From: Sphingobacteriaceae bacterium
GTDB taxonomy: Bacteria > Bacteroidota > Bacteroidia > B-17B0 > Aurantibacillaceae
NCBI GenBank assembly: GCA_002319075.1
Contig: NVQB01000001.1
Span: 3,658,001 to 3,722,000 of the forward strand
Direction: 5' to 3'
DNA length: 64,000 bases
Below the pieces are notes generated by a model. That model ran no database searches and was not told the origin of the DNA. It saw only the letters and a list, made by a program, of their open reading frames with translations. Made by a program: the position numbers and the translations under genes. Positions 44,574 to 52,840 of this stretch are shown one piece after another; position 1 is the stretch's first letter, and every line of letters starts with the position of its first letter.

Positions 44574-45008
44574 ATGTTTTCAAAAGCTTGTGAATACGCC
44601 ATTAGGGCTACAATTTATATCGCAGTTCAATCTAATCAGGATAACAGGGTAGGCCTAAAGGATATTTCTAAAGAAATAGATTCCCCTGAAGCATATACCG
44701 CAAAAATTTTACAACAGCTTTCCAAAAATAGCATCATTGATTCTGTTAAAGGCCCGAATGGTGGTTTTCAAATAGACAAAAAAGAAATGGAAAAAATAAA
44801 ATTGAGTCAAATTGTTTCAGCAATTGATGGTGATGCAATTTACAGAGGCTGCGGATTGGGGTTTAAAAACTGTTCAGAAAAGAAGCCTTGCCCGGTACAT
44901 GATAAATTCAAGGTAGTTCGCGACGAATTAAAAAAGATGCTTGAAAACACTTCTGTTTTAGAATTGTCGGTAGGTCTGACCAAAGGTTTAACATTTTTAC
45001 ACCGATAA
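44574..45008 (+). CDS. Rrf2-family regulator (NsrR-like, Fe-S Cys triad)
   Basis: 144 aa from ATG 44574, chosen over a start 7 codons upstream because MFSKACEYAIRATIYIA is the canonical Rrf2 beginning and the earlier start falls on the -7 box. The winged HTH has VGLKDISKEIDSPEAYTAKI, then VKGPNGGFQ. Three Cys at 93, 100 and 106 match the [Fe-S]-ligating triad of NsrR/IscR-type members. It is probably an NO or Fe-S sensor repressing itself and the downstream respiratory/NO genes. Confidence 0.92.
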   Translation: MFSKACEYAIRATIYIAVQSNQDNRVGLKDISKEIDSPEAYTAKILQQLSKNSIIDSVKGPNGGFQIDKKEMEKIKLSQIVSAIDGDAIYRGCGLGFKNCSEKKPCPVHDKFKVVRDELKKMLENTSVLELSVGLTKGLTFLHR

Positions 45009-45024
45009 AAAAAATTAAATTAAT

Positions 45025-45032
45025 AAAGGATA
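45025..45032 (+). promoter_or_regulatory. Single Rrf2-operator half-site
   Basis: AAAGGATA, identical to the left arm of the palindrome at 44515-44534, located 46 nt before the next ATG. The partner arm is not conserved, so this may be a weak site or coincidence. Confidence 0.3.
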
Positions 45033-45077
45033 TAAAGATCTTAATATACTTAATTAAAAAATCATAAATTAAAAACC

Positions 45078-45416
45078 ATGGACACTTCAAAACCGTCGCA
45101 AACCCAGACTAGTCAGTTAATTCAAAACAACTCAAACAGAAGCACATCAAAGTGGCTGGATGTGCAAGCCACCAAATTTGAAAGGGCACGTTTTTTTTGG
45201 ATGCCTATATACATTACAGCGCAGAGCTGCCTGGCATCCATTGCTTGTGGTTTTATACTTCATAATTACGCCAATACCATTATGCTGTGCATCTGCGCAT
45301 CTGTAGCAATGATGAGCAATGCTGTATTTATCGCTTTAGGTCCGCCAAAAATTTGCCTCACCATTGTTTATCTGAGCTTTATGGTAAATACAATTTTTAT
45401 TCTCATTAATTTTTAA
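45078..45416 (+). CDS. Small membrane protein of unknown function
   Basis: 112 aa. A polar, Gln/Ser/Asn-rich N-terminal 40 residues precedes three membrane helices (WMPIYITAQSCLASIACGFI, TIMLCICASVAMMSNAVFIA, ICLTIVYLSFMVNTIFILIN). I do not recognise the family. Its place between the Rrf2 regulator and the cbb3 subunits suggests it belongs to the same regulon, possibly as a small accessory subunit or assembly factor. That role is inference. Confidence 0.75.
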   Translation: MDTSKPSQTQTSQLIQNNSNRSTSKWLDVQATKFERARFFWMPIYITAQSCLASIACGFILHNYANTIMLCICASVAMMSNAVFIALGPPKICLTIVYLSFMVNTIFILINF

Positions 45417-45489
45417 GAGCACTCGTGAATTCTACCGGTACCTTATAATCATTCATTGTAAGACAGCCACCCTTTAAGAAGTCAATAAA

Positions 45490-47622
45490 ATGCGATACAT
45501 GAAACGACATTTCACAATAATACTTATATGCTTATTTAATACTTCACTCTGCTTAAGCGCACAAGAGGTAAATACTATTCTTCATCCCGAAAAAACGCTC
45601 TTCTCATTTTATTTTATACTTATAGTATTACTAGTTGCGTTTTCCTTACCAGTTTGGTGTTTAGTGAAAAAATTCAATGCTTCATTTGCTCGGCATAGGG
45701 CATGGTCTAAACAAGATATACAAGGGAGATTTTCAAATTATCTCAGCGCCTTAAATTCCAAACAAATAGAGCAATTCCTAAAGATCAAGTACGCAAAAAA
45801 TAAAAACTCAAATAAAACTACTCTCTCAATTGTATTCTTGCTGTTTTCTTGTTGCGGGCTCTCAGCGCAAAACACGACCAATACGAAAGAAGATCTTTCT
45901 GGTCAAACAGGTATACTAATTACCCTCTTACTTATTCTCATTCCAATTATTTTAGGTGTACTATTTGCGATTAACAGGGCGATTAGTGCATTTAAACATT
46001 ACAGCAATGAGAATAAGCTGCAGGAAGCCAAACGATTTGCAGAACATCTCTCGCAACTAGAAGAGGATGAACTGGAAAATGTTCTTTTAAAACGCAAGGC
46101 CGCACTTGATTATGCGTTATCCAATGATGAACTATCCGGGAACCATGAAGCCGAAGACAGCATTGGAGTAATTCAAAATGCCAGCCCAGACCATGACGTG
46201 CATTTTACTGCTAAAAAAAAGAAGGCGATTCCGAGGCCAGGTCTCGACAAAGACATTACAGAATTAATTTTATGGTATTTAGGATGCGCTGCTTTCTGGT
46301 TAGCACTTGGAGGGACGATTGGTGAGTATGTAGGAATAAAATTTGTATCACCAGATGCCGATCACATCAGCTGGTTAAGTTTTGGAAGGTTAAGACCAGT
46401 TCATACCAACATGGTATTTTGGGGTTGGGCATCATTAGGTATTATTGGCCTCGGTTATTATGTAGTGCCAACTGTTAGCAATGCAAAAATACATAATATC
46501 AGATGGGGTTGGCATGCACTATGGCTAATTAATGCTATGGTAATTTTCGGAACCATCAGTTTAATGGCTGGGATTAACAATGGTGGCGGTGAGTTTAGAG
46601 AATATATCTGGCCAATAATGTTATTATTTGCGGTTGCTCTTATTCTCACGTTATTAAATTTTTTAAAAACGGTGGCCAACCGCACAACCAAAGAGATTTA
46701 TATATCAAATTGGTACATCCTTTCATCTATTATTTTCACACTTATAATCGCACTAACAGCCTATTTGCCTTTTTGGCAAAATGGCATTAGCGAAACAATT
46801 ATTCAGGGCTATTATATGCACTCGGGTGTTGGCATGTGGTTTACCTTATACACACTTGGATTGTTATATTATTTTATCCCCCAACAATTAAACCGTCCAA
46901 TCTACGCCTATAGCTTGGGGATATTGGCATTCTGGACACAAATTTTGTTCTATACAATTATAGGAACGCACCATTTTGTGTTTAGTGCCATTCCATGGTG
47001 GTTACAAACAGTTGCTATTGTGGGGAGCGGGGGCATGATCATTCCTGTTGTGGCGGCTACAATTAACTACTTTTTTACATTTAAGGGGCAGTGGAAAAAA
47101 GTATCAAACAGCTACACGCTTCCATTCTTTTTTATAGCGGTTATGTATTATTTCGTTGTTTCTATGCAGGGTACTGCGGAGGCCTTTAAGTTTACAAATC
47201 TCTTATGGCACTTCACCGATTTTACTGTGGGACATTCTCACCTTGGTTTTTATGGTATAATCACATTCGCCATTTGGGGTGGCACCTATACAATTGTACC
47301 TAGATTAACAGGCATTGAGCCACAACAGTATACTGTAGGCGCTCACTTTTGGCTGGCTTTTATTGGCTTATTGTTCTACGCGATTCCTCTATCAATTGGC
47401 GGTACCCTTAAAGGCATGATTTGGATGGAGGGCAAGCCGTTTATTGATAGTGTAATTATGATGTTTGACTATTGGCTATGGAGGGCCATTGGCGGTAGTT
47501 TAATGTTTTTATCTCACTTTGTGTTCGCTTATAATTTCTACAAAATGACCCGAAAACCACTTGTGGAAATTGATATTAAAGAAGAAGCCATCAGACACTT
47601 AACATCAAGTATTGGAAATTAA
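45490..47622 (+). CDS. ccoN: cbb3-type cytochrome oxidase subunit I (CcoN) with duplicated N-terminal extension
   Basis: 710 aa, well above the usual 470-540. The core from about residue 255 is CcoN-like: VHTNMVFWGW with His305 for low-spin heme, YYMHSGVGMWFTLYTLG with the CuB His444, FWTQILFYTIIGTHH with the cbb3-type Tyr488, and HFTDFTVGHSHLGFYG. The catalytic Tyr favours an O2 reductase over NorB. The first 210 residues hold two similar units, each with a signal-like segment ending LSAQ (22-25 and 124-127), one membrane helix and an amphipathic helix (LSALNSKQIEQFLKIK; LSQLEEDELENVLLKRK). The ccoO gene starts 9 nt after its stop. Confidence 0.92.
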   Translation: MRYMKRHFTIILICLFNTSLCLSAQEVNTILHPEKTLFSFYFILIVLLVAFSLPVWCLVKKFNASFARHRAWSKQDIQGRFSNYLSALNSKQIEQFLKIKYAKNKNSNKTTLSIVFLLFSCCGLSAQNTTNTKEDLSGQTGILITLLLILIPIILGVLFAINRAISAFKHYSNENKLQEAKRFAEHLSQLEEDELENVLLKRKAALDYALSNDELSGNHEAEDSIGVIQNASPDHDVHFTAKKKKAIPRPGLDKDITELILWYLGCAAFWLALGGTIGEYVGIKFVSPDADHISWLSFGRLRPVHTNMVFWGWASLGIIGLGYYVVPTVSNAKIHNIRWGWHALWLINAMVIFGTISLMAGINNGGGEFREYIWPIMLLFAVALILTLLNFLKTVANRTTKEIYISNWYILSSIIFTLIIALTAYLPFWQNGISETIIQGYYMHSGVGMWFTLYTLGLLYYFIPQQLNRPIYAYSLGILAFWTQILFYTIIGTHHFVFSAIPWWLQTVAIVGSGGMIIPVVAATINYFFTFKGQWKKVSNSYTLPFFFIAVMYYFVVSMQGTAEAFKFTNLLWHFTDFTVGHSHLGFYGIITFAIWGGTYTIVPRLTGIEPQQYTVGAHFWLAFIGLLFYAIPLSIGGTLKGMIWMEGKPFIDSVIMMFDYWLWRAIGGSLMFLSHFVFAYNFYKMTRKPLVEIDIKEEAIRHLTSSIGN

Positions 47623-47631
47623 CAAAGCAGC

Positions 47632-48642
47632 ATGAATATATTTAGCGATCATAAAAAATTATATACCACGGCTGGTGCTTTGTTTTTGGGACTAACCTTC
47701 TTTACCGCAATTATGCCTGCTCTGCAGAATCAAAAAAACACTGAACCGCTACCCGAATCAAAACCCTTGAGCGGAGATGCCCTGGCGGGTAAAATGATAT
47801 ACATATCTGAAGGTTGCGTTGCCTGTCATTCACAACAAGTGAGAAATGTAGAGATGGATAAAGTATTCGGTTCAAGACCCGGTATGGCTGCCGATTATGC
47901 AAATATTGAAAGAACAAGTTTTTGGCAAAACACTGCAACCCTTATGGGTACGGAAAGAACGGGACCTGATTTAACAGATGTTGGAAACAGGCAGCCAAGT
48001 ATGGATTGGAACTTAATGCACTTGTTTAATCCAAGAACAGTTGTTAAACAATCTATCATGCCTTCCTACGAATGGTTGTTCGAGTCTAAACGACACCCGG
48101 CTAAAACAGATGTTGTTGTGAATGTGCCTTCTGAATTTCTGAAGGGAATTAATGGTAAAGTGGTTGCAAAAAAAGAGGCCTTACAATTAGTCGCTTATAT
48201 ACAATCTTTAAAACAAATTCCCTTACCTGATGGTGCTAAAGCACCAGGTTTCTTATATAAAAGACAGGTTAAACAATCTATAACCCGTAATGCAAAAACC
48301 GATCTGGATGGACAAGCCCTTTATATTGCAAATTGCCAAAGTTGCCATCAGGCAAATGGTGAAGGTCTTAAGGGCGCATTCCCGTCCCTAAAGGGAAGCC
48401 CTATTGTAAACGGAGAAAATCTGGAGTTATATGTCGATATTATTATGAATGGCTATGATGCGCGGGCGGAGTATGGAGTGATGTCGGCAGTAGGTACAAA
48501 TATGGAATTTACCGAACAGGATGTTGCGGCAATTATTAATTATGAAAGAACCAGTTGGGGAAACACAGGTAAAAAGGTAAAGCCCGAAGAAATAAAAAAA
48601 ATAATGGATTTTATTAAAATTAAAGCAACAGCGGCAAAATGA
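47632..48642 (+). CDS. ccoO: CcoO fused to a C-terminal cytochrome c domain
   Basis: 336 aa. One N-terminal membrane anchor precedes a CcoO monoheme domain: CVACH at residues 62-66, TERTGPDLTDVGNR and SIMPSYEWLF with Met143 as likely axial ligand. A second class I cytochrome c domain follows after a linker, CQSCH at 235-239 (QALYIANCQSCHQANGEG) and FTEQDVAAIINYERTSWG. It therefore combines CcoO with a CcoP-like domain, and no separate ccoP is nearby. It delivers electrons to CcoN on the periplasmic side. Its stop overlaps the next start by 4 bp. Confidence 0.93.
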   Translation: MNIFSDHKKLYTTAGALFLGLTFFTAIMPALQNQKNTEPLPESKPLSGDALAGKMIYISEGCVACHSQQVRNVEMDKVFGSRPGMAADYANIERTSFWQNTATLMGTERTGPDLTDVGNRQPSMDWNLMHLFNPRTVVKQSIMPSYEWLFESKRHPAKTDVVVNVPSEFLKGINGKVVAKKEALQLVAYIQSLKQIPLPDGAKAPGFLYKRQVKQSITRNAKTDLDGQALYIANCQSCHQANGEGLKGAFPSLKGSPIVNGENLELYVDIIMNGYDARAEYGVMSAVGTNMEFTEQDVAAIINYERTSWGNTGKKVKPEEIKKIMDFIKIKATAAK

Positions 48643-48842
48643 AGAAAATAGGTGTACTACTAATTATATTTCTGCAAACAGTTGCCATGGCTTGTCCTGT
48701 ATGCGAAAGACAACAGCCGAAAGTTTTACGGGGCATTTTACATGGCACCGGGCCTGATACCAGCTGGGATTATGTTATCGTTTGGACAGTTGTTTTTATA
48801 GCAGTAGCAACACTTTTTTTTTTCTATAAAGTGGCTTATTAA
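48639..48842 (+). CDS. Small CPxC membrane protein in the cbb3 cluster
   Basis: 67 aa. The signal-like N-terminus ends QTVAMACPVCERQQP, so a CPVC pair is displayed just outside the membrane. One C-terminal helix is VIVWTVVFIAVATLFFFYKV. The CxxC motif next to a heme-copper oxidase suggests copper or heme delivery or thiol exchange, but this is inference. It overlaps ccoO by 4 bp (translational coupling). Confidence 0.85.
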   Translation: MKKIGVLLIIFLQTVAMACPVCERQQPKVLRGILHGTGPDTSWDYVIVWTVVFIAVATLFFFYKVAY

Positions 48843-48898
48843 ACCAGGCGAAAAAAACAAATCACACATTAAGTATTTTATTTTAAACAACGACTAAA

Positions 48899-49306
48899 AT
48901 GAACGCCAACAGCAAAGTCATCATATTCTTAGACGAAGAAATGATCCCATCTGGAGAGTTTGAAGCCCCTATTAATTTTGAACTTGACACCCGCAAGTTG
49001 GTTGATGGAGCGCATAAACTTAAAATTGTAAGTAAGGATCCACTGGGTAAAGAAGGCATCCGCCTCATTCCATTTGTTGTTCGCAACGGCCCTGCAATTG
49101 CCGTTGAAGGTATTTCAGAAAACGAAGTAGTAGATGGTGTTTTACCAATTATGATAAATGCTTATGGTAAAGGTGATCAAAAACGTTTTTTGATTGAAGG
49201 TAGTGAAACTCCCCAAAGCATCCCTGCCTGGCTTTGGGCTTTAGTGATTGGCTATGTTGGATGGGTAATTTATTACGTAGTAACCGCTTTAAATACATTT
49301 CTATAA
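48899..49306 (+). CDS. Membrane-anchored protein of the cbb3 cluster, unknown function
   Basis: 135 aa. An N-terminal beta-rich soluble domain of about 100 residues (VIIFLDEEMIPSGEFEAPIN, ELDTRKLVDGAHKLKIVSKD) resembles an immunoglobulin-like fold. It ends in a single C-terminal membrane helix (IPAWLWALVIGYVGWVIYYV). No heme or metal motif is visible. Its position between the CPxC protein and the haemoglobin suggests an accessory subunit of the oxidase. The TAA stop shares bases with the next ATG (TAATG). Confidence 0.8.
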   Translation: MNANSKVIIFLDEEMIPSGEFEAPINFELDTRKLVDGAHKLKIVSKDPLGKEGIRLIPFVVRNGPAIAVEGISENEVVDGVLPIMINAYGKGDQKRFLIEGSETPQSIPAWLWALVIGYVGWVIYYVVTALNTFL

Positions 49307-49692
49307 TGAAAGAAATAATAACCATTGAGGACATAAAATTATTGGTGGATGCGTTTTACACAAAAGTAAAAACCGACAGTTTATTGGCACCAGTTTTTAA
49401 TGATAAAATTCAAGACAGATGGCCTATTCATTTAGAGAAGATGTATCGCTTCTGGCAGACCGTTTTATTAAATCAACATACCTATAACGGCAGTCCGTTT
49501 GTTCCTCATGCTAAACTTCCTGTAACACACCATCATTTCGATAGGTGGCTATTATTGTTTTATGAAACAATTGATGAAAATTTTAGCGGAGAAAAAGCGG
49601 CAGAGGCAAAATGGAGAGCCGAAAAAATGGCCGAAATGTTTTATCATAAAATAGAGTACTATAAAAACAACACAGACAAATTAATTTTATGA
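49306..49692 (+). CDS. Group III truncated haemoglobin
   Basis: 128 aa from ATG 49306. An earlier in-frame start would overlap the previous gene by 73 bp and adds non-family residues, so the stop-start overlap TAATG is preferred. The 2-over-2 globin pattern is DIKLLVDAFYTKVKTDSLLA, then DRWPIHLEKMYRFWQTVLL, then the proximal region LPVTHHHFDRWLLLFYETID (His75-77). Such globins bind O2 and NO in micro-oxic and NO-exposed bacteria, fitting with ScdA and hemerythrin downstream. Confidence 0.92.
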   Translation: MKEIITIEDIKLLVDAFYTKVKTDSLLAPVFNDKIQDRWPIHLEKMYRFWQTVLLNQHTYNGSPFVPHAKLPVTHHHFDRWLLLFYETIDENFSGEKAAEAKWRAEKMAEMFYHKIEYYKNNTDKLIL

Positions 49693-50117
49693 CAAGCACT
49701 ACAAAAGATTTATTCGCGTTTGCCGTAATTTATTTATGGATTGGTTTTGTTTGCGCAATCAGTTTTATGGAAGCCTGGTTAAAATTCAGAGCACCAGGAG
49801 TAAATCTGTCGATAGGATTAGGCATTGGAAGGTTAGTTTTTAGTGCGTTAAACAAAGTGGAGTGGGTTTTTGCCATCGCATTAGTTAGTACTTTATTGTG
49901 TTCAAAAGGTTCTGTTTCTGCGCCATTTAATCTATTTCTTCTTCTTGCTGTAATCTTGCTTGTGATGCAAACATTTCTGTTGTTGCCTTACTTAGATGCG
50001 AGAGCTCAACTGCATATGGATGGCAAGTCAGTACCTGCGTCAAACGCACATTTGTATTATGTTGCATTTGAAGTTACGAAAACAATTTCACTTTTTATTT
50101 ACAGTATTAAATTTTAA
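49689..50117 (+). CDS. Four-helix membrane protein of unknown function
   Basis: 142 aa. Hydrophobic segments are FAFAVIYLWIGFVCAISFME, VEWVFAIALVSTLLCSKGSV, LFLLLAVILLVMQTFLLLPY and YYVAFEVTKTISLFIYSIKF. The start overlaps the globin stop by 4 bp (ATGA), so it is translated from the same mRNA. I do not recognise the family; the layout recalls small DUF4149-like membrane proteins. A role in the oxidase/NO module is inferred from coupling. Confidence 0.78.
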   Translation: MTSTTKDLFAFAVIYLWIGFVCAISFMEAWLKFRAPGVNLSIGLGIGRLVFSALNKVEWVFAIALVSTLLCSKGSVSAPFNLFLLLAVILLVMQTFLLLPYLDARAQLHMDGKSVPASNAHLYYVAFEVTKTISLFIYSIKF

Positions 50118-50129
50118 AAATAATCAACT

Positions 50130-51053
50130 ATGGAACAAACAATTATTCAACAAATTGAAGATAAGTATAAAGCATTGGGAGAAAATTCTGATACATACTT
50201 TAAAGGACTACTCCAATCAAAGCCCATTAACTACTGGGATTACGTTGAGGTGGATACGCTTTTATCATTGCAAAAAACACGAACAGATTTTAAAGATGAA
50301 GAAATCTTTATTATGTATCATCAAATAACGGAATTATTCCTTAAGCTGATGATACACGAAATAAAACAAATTGTTTATGCCACTTCCATTACGGAGGCCT
50401 TTTTAATTACAAAAGTGAGCCGCCTTAATCGTTATACTGTGATGTTAATCAACTCGTTTGATGTTATGAAAGATGGTATGGACTACCAAGATTATAATAC
50501 ATTCAGGGCAGCTTTAGCTCCCGCAAGTGGTTTTCAAAGCGCTCAATTCCGATTAATAGAAATTTATTGTACACGTATTGGGAATTTAATTAATCAGGAA
50601 GGAAAGAAGCGACTCTCAGACCATCCATCCATAGAGGAGTACTTTGAGCATATTTACTGGAAAGACGCCGGTATGAACAGGAATTCAGGGGAGAAAACGT
50701 TAACCCTAAAACAATTTGAAGAAAAGTATCTTGACCGTTTTATATCTCTTGCTAAAAAAGTAAAAGGAAAAACATTGGAGGAGCATGTATTAAAAATTAA
50801 GAACCCCTCTGCTGAACTTACACAAATATTGAAAGAGTTTGATTGCCTCTATAATATCAAGTGGCCGCAGGTTCATCTCAATACCGCAAAGCATTATTTA
50901 GATAAAAAAGGCGAAAATCAAGCGGCTACAGGTGGCTCTGAGTGGAAAAAATATTTGCACCCTCAGTTTCAGCAACGAAAATTTTTTCCTGAGTTGTGGA
51001 CTGAAAATGAACTGTCAGAATGGGGGAAGTCAAATGAAACTATGGCAAAATGA
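50130..51053 (+). CDS. Tryptophan 2,3-dioxygenase family heme protein
   Basis: 307 aa. TDO motifs appear in order: INYWDYVEVDTLLSLQK, FIMYHQITELFLKLMIHEIK (substrate-pocket His), LAPASGFQSAQFRLIEI, WPQVHLNTAKHYLDKKG with the proximal heme His, and ATGGSEWKKYL plus FFPELW (the GTGGS loop with Ala for Gly). In the known pathway it opens the indole ring to give N-formylkynurenine. No other kynurenine gene is nearby. It starts 12 nt after the membrane protein, inside an NO/O2 gene train, so a role tied to heme or O2 chemistry is possible. Confidence 0.9.
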   Translation: MEQTIIQQIEDKYKALGENSDTYFKGLLQSKPINYWDYVEVDTLLSLQKTRTDFKDEEIFIMYHQITELFLKLMIHEIKQIVYATSITEAFLITKVSRLNRYTVMLINSFDVMKDGMDYQDYNTFRAALAPASGFQSAQFRLIEIYCTRIGNLINQEGKKRLSDHPSIEEYFEHIYWKDAGMNRNSGEKTLTLKQFEEKYLDRFISLAKKVKGKTLEEHVLKIKNPSAELTQILKEFDCLYNIKWPQVHLNTAKHYLDKKGENQAATGGSEWKKYLHPQFQQRKFFPELWTENELSEWGKSNETMAK

Positions 51054-51127
51054 GTGATCTTAAGACAGTATAATTCTGCCTGTAGAACATGACCATGAGT
51101 ATATAAATAAATAAAAAATAAAACACT

Positions 51128-51853
51128 ATGAATACAACTAAAGAAAAAACAATTGGCGAAATCGTTGCAGACGATTACCGCACCGCGGCAGTTTTTGAAT
51201 CATTCGGTATCGATTTTTGTTGTAAGGGCAATAAAATGATGGACGAAGTTTGTGCAAGCAATAATATAAGCAGAAACGTTTTGGAGCTGGAGCTCAAAAA
51301 AGTAAAGGCAAATGAAGCGAACCAGGTGACGGACTACAAATCCTGGCCCTTAGATTTATTAACCGATTTCATCGAGAAAAAGCATCACAGGTATGTGGAA
51401 GATAAAACACCTGTATTGAAACAATACCTCGACAAAATCTGTACTGTACATGGTAAGAATCATCCGGAGTTATTTGAAATAAAAGAACTTTTTAACCAAT
51501 CGGCTGGTGAGTTGGCAGCACACATGAAAAAAGAAGAACTGATTCTGTTTCCATTCGTTAGAAAATTGGCGCATACAAGGCGTGAGAATCAGGCCTCACC
51601 TCAACCTTCCTTTGGAACAGTTCAAAACCCTATAACTATGATGATGCACGAGCATGATACCGAAGGTGAGATTTTCAGACAAATTGCCAAACTAAGCAAT
51701 AATTATACTCCTCCTTTAGATGCTTGTAACACTTACAAAGTAACCTTTGCATTACTAAAAGAATTTGAAGCCGATTTGCACCTGCACATCCACTTAGAGA
51801 ATAATATTTTGTTTCCTAAATCAATAGAAATGGAAAAATCTAATCCGCAATAA
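51128..51853 (+). CDS. scdA: Iron-sulfur cluster repair di-iron protein (ScdA/RIC/YtfE)
   Basis: 241 aa. The N-terminal ScdA_N (DUF542) domain has TIGEIVADDYRTAAVFESFG, then IDFCCKGN with the Cys pair. The hemerythrin-like domain has EKKHHRYVEDKTPVLKQYLD, AAHMKKEELILFPFVRKL, MMMHEHDTEGEIFRQIAKLS and HLHIHLENNILFPKSIEME, which provide the di-iron His/Glu ligands. It repairs Fe-S clusters damaged by NO or peroxide. It follows TDO by 74 bp. Confidence 0.96.
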   Translation: MNTTKEKTIGEIVADDYRTAAVFESFGIDFCCKGNKMMDEVCASNNISRNVLELELKKVKANEANQVTDYKSWPLDLLTDFIEKKHHRYVEDKTPVLKQYLDKICTVHGKNHPELFEIKELFNQSAGELAAHMKKEELILFPFVRKLAHTRRENQASPQPSFGTVQNPITMMMHEHDTEGEIFRQIAKLSNNYTPPLDACNTYKVTFALLKEFEADLHLHIHLENNILFPKSIEMEKSNPQ

Positions 51854-52179
51854 GCTAAAGTGTAAAGAAAGGCAACCGAAAAATTTAGCAAAGTCATGTA
51901 TTAAACTATTTGCACATGAATAATATGTCATAAATTAAGTTTAGGCCAAAAGATAAATGAGAAAAGGAATTTGTTATTGATCTTAAAAAAAAGGATGAGT
52001 AGTATTTAAAGAATACTAATGTATCCCCCAAAGCCAGTGCTATTAGGATAGTAAAGTCGTTTGTTGTAATCAGTTTATAAGTTATGCCTTTTGTGTGATG
52101 CTATTCGGCATTCTATAACAAACACTACGGCTGTTAAAATTTTTGTTATGACAGGTTTTATTAAAAACTTAAAAAAACG
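51854..52179. other. Intergenic region between scdA and the hemerythrin gene
   Basis: About 325 bp with no open frame of note. It contains a TAACA...TGTTA pair (near 52120-52140) with a 12-bp spacing, unlike the tight Crp-type palindromes, and no clear TAnnTTTG promoter. Confidence 0.5.
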
Positions 52180-52641
52180 ATGGAATCGTTACCAATTAAA
52201 AGAAGTAAGGCATTGCAACCATTAAGCCGTGAGCATCATTACGAGCTTTTGTTTTGCTGGAAAATAAGAACGGGCTTCAAAAAGAACATCGACGTAAGCA
52301 GGATAAAAAAATACGCGGACTGGTTCTTTAAAAACAGGCTAATACCCCACTTCAGCGAGGAAGAAGCGTTTGTGTTTCCTCTATTGGGTAAAGACCATGA
52401 ATTGGTGAAAAAGGCACTGGCAGATCACCGCCGGCTAACACGGCTTTTTGAAGACAGCCTGGATATCAAAAAATCTTTAAGTCTTCTTGAAGAGGAATTA
52501 GAAAAACACATTCGTTTTGAGGAACGGATTTTATTTACCGAGATCCAAAAAGCAGCATCTGAGCAGAATTTAGATTTGATTATGAAGGTTCTTTCTGAGG
52601 TCGGTACTGAAGAAGAGTGGGACGACGAATTCTGGAAATAA
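52180..52641 (+). CDS. Hemerythrin HHE-domain protein
   Basis: 153 aa. Four-helix bundle with the HHE pattern: LSREHHYELLFCWKIRTGFK, IPHFSEEEAFVFPLLGKD, ALADHRRLTRLFEDSLD and LEKHIRFEERILFTEIQKAA, supplying His and Glu ligands for a di-iron centre. It probably binds O2 or NO in the cytoplasm. It lies after scdA with a 326-bp gap and closes the NO/low-oxygen gene group. Confidence 0.93.
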   Translation: MESLPIKRSKALQPLSREHHYELLFCWKIRTGFKKNIDVSRIKKYADWFFKNRLIPHFSEEEAFVFPLLGKDHELVKKALADHRRLTRLFEDSLDIKKSLSLLEEELEKHIRFEERILFTEIQKAASEQNLDLIMKVLSEVGTEEEWDDEFWK

Positions 52642-52840
52642 ACGAAAACGTTGAAACTGCTTGGGAAGCGCACTATTTATTTCACTTACGATAAAACGGC
52701 ACACTACATTACCCTTTATTTCGAGGCAAGGTTAACGGGTATTTTATATCCAAACCAACGTGGGCTGTAGTTATATTTCTCTGCGCTAACCGGGCTATTT
52801 TCAATTTCAGGCAGTTAGTGGATTTTAGTATATTTAATCA

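Noticed and set aside
45490-47622. Nitric oxide reductase NorB
   Set aside because: The sequence keeps the cbb3 catalytic Tyr (ILFYTIIGTHH) and CcoN motifs and lacks NorB's glutamates next to the CuB His. The partner is CcoO-like, not NorC-like. NO reduction as a side activity remains possible.
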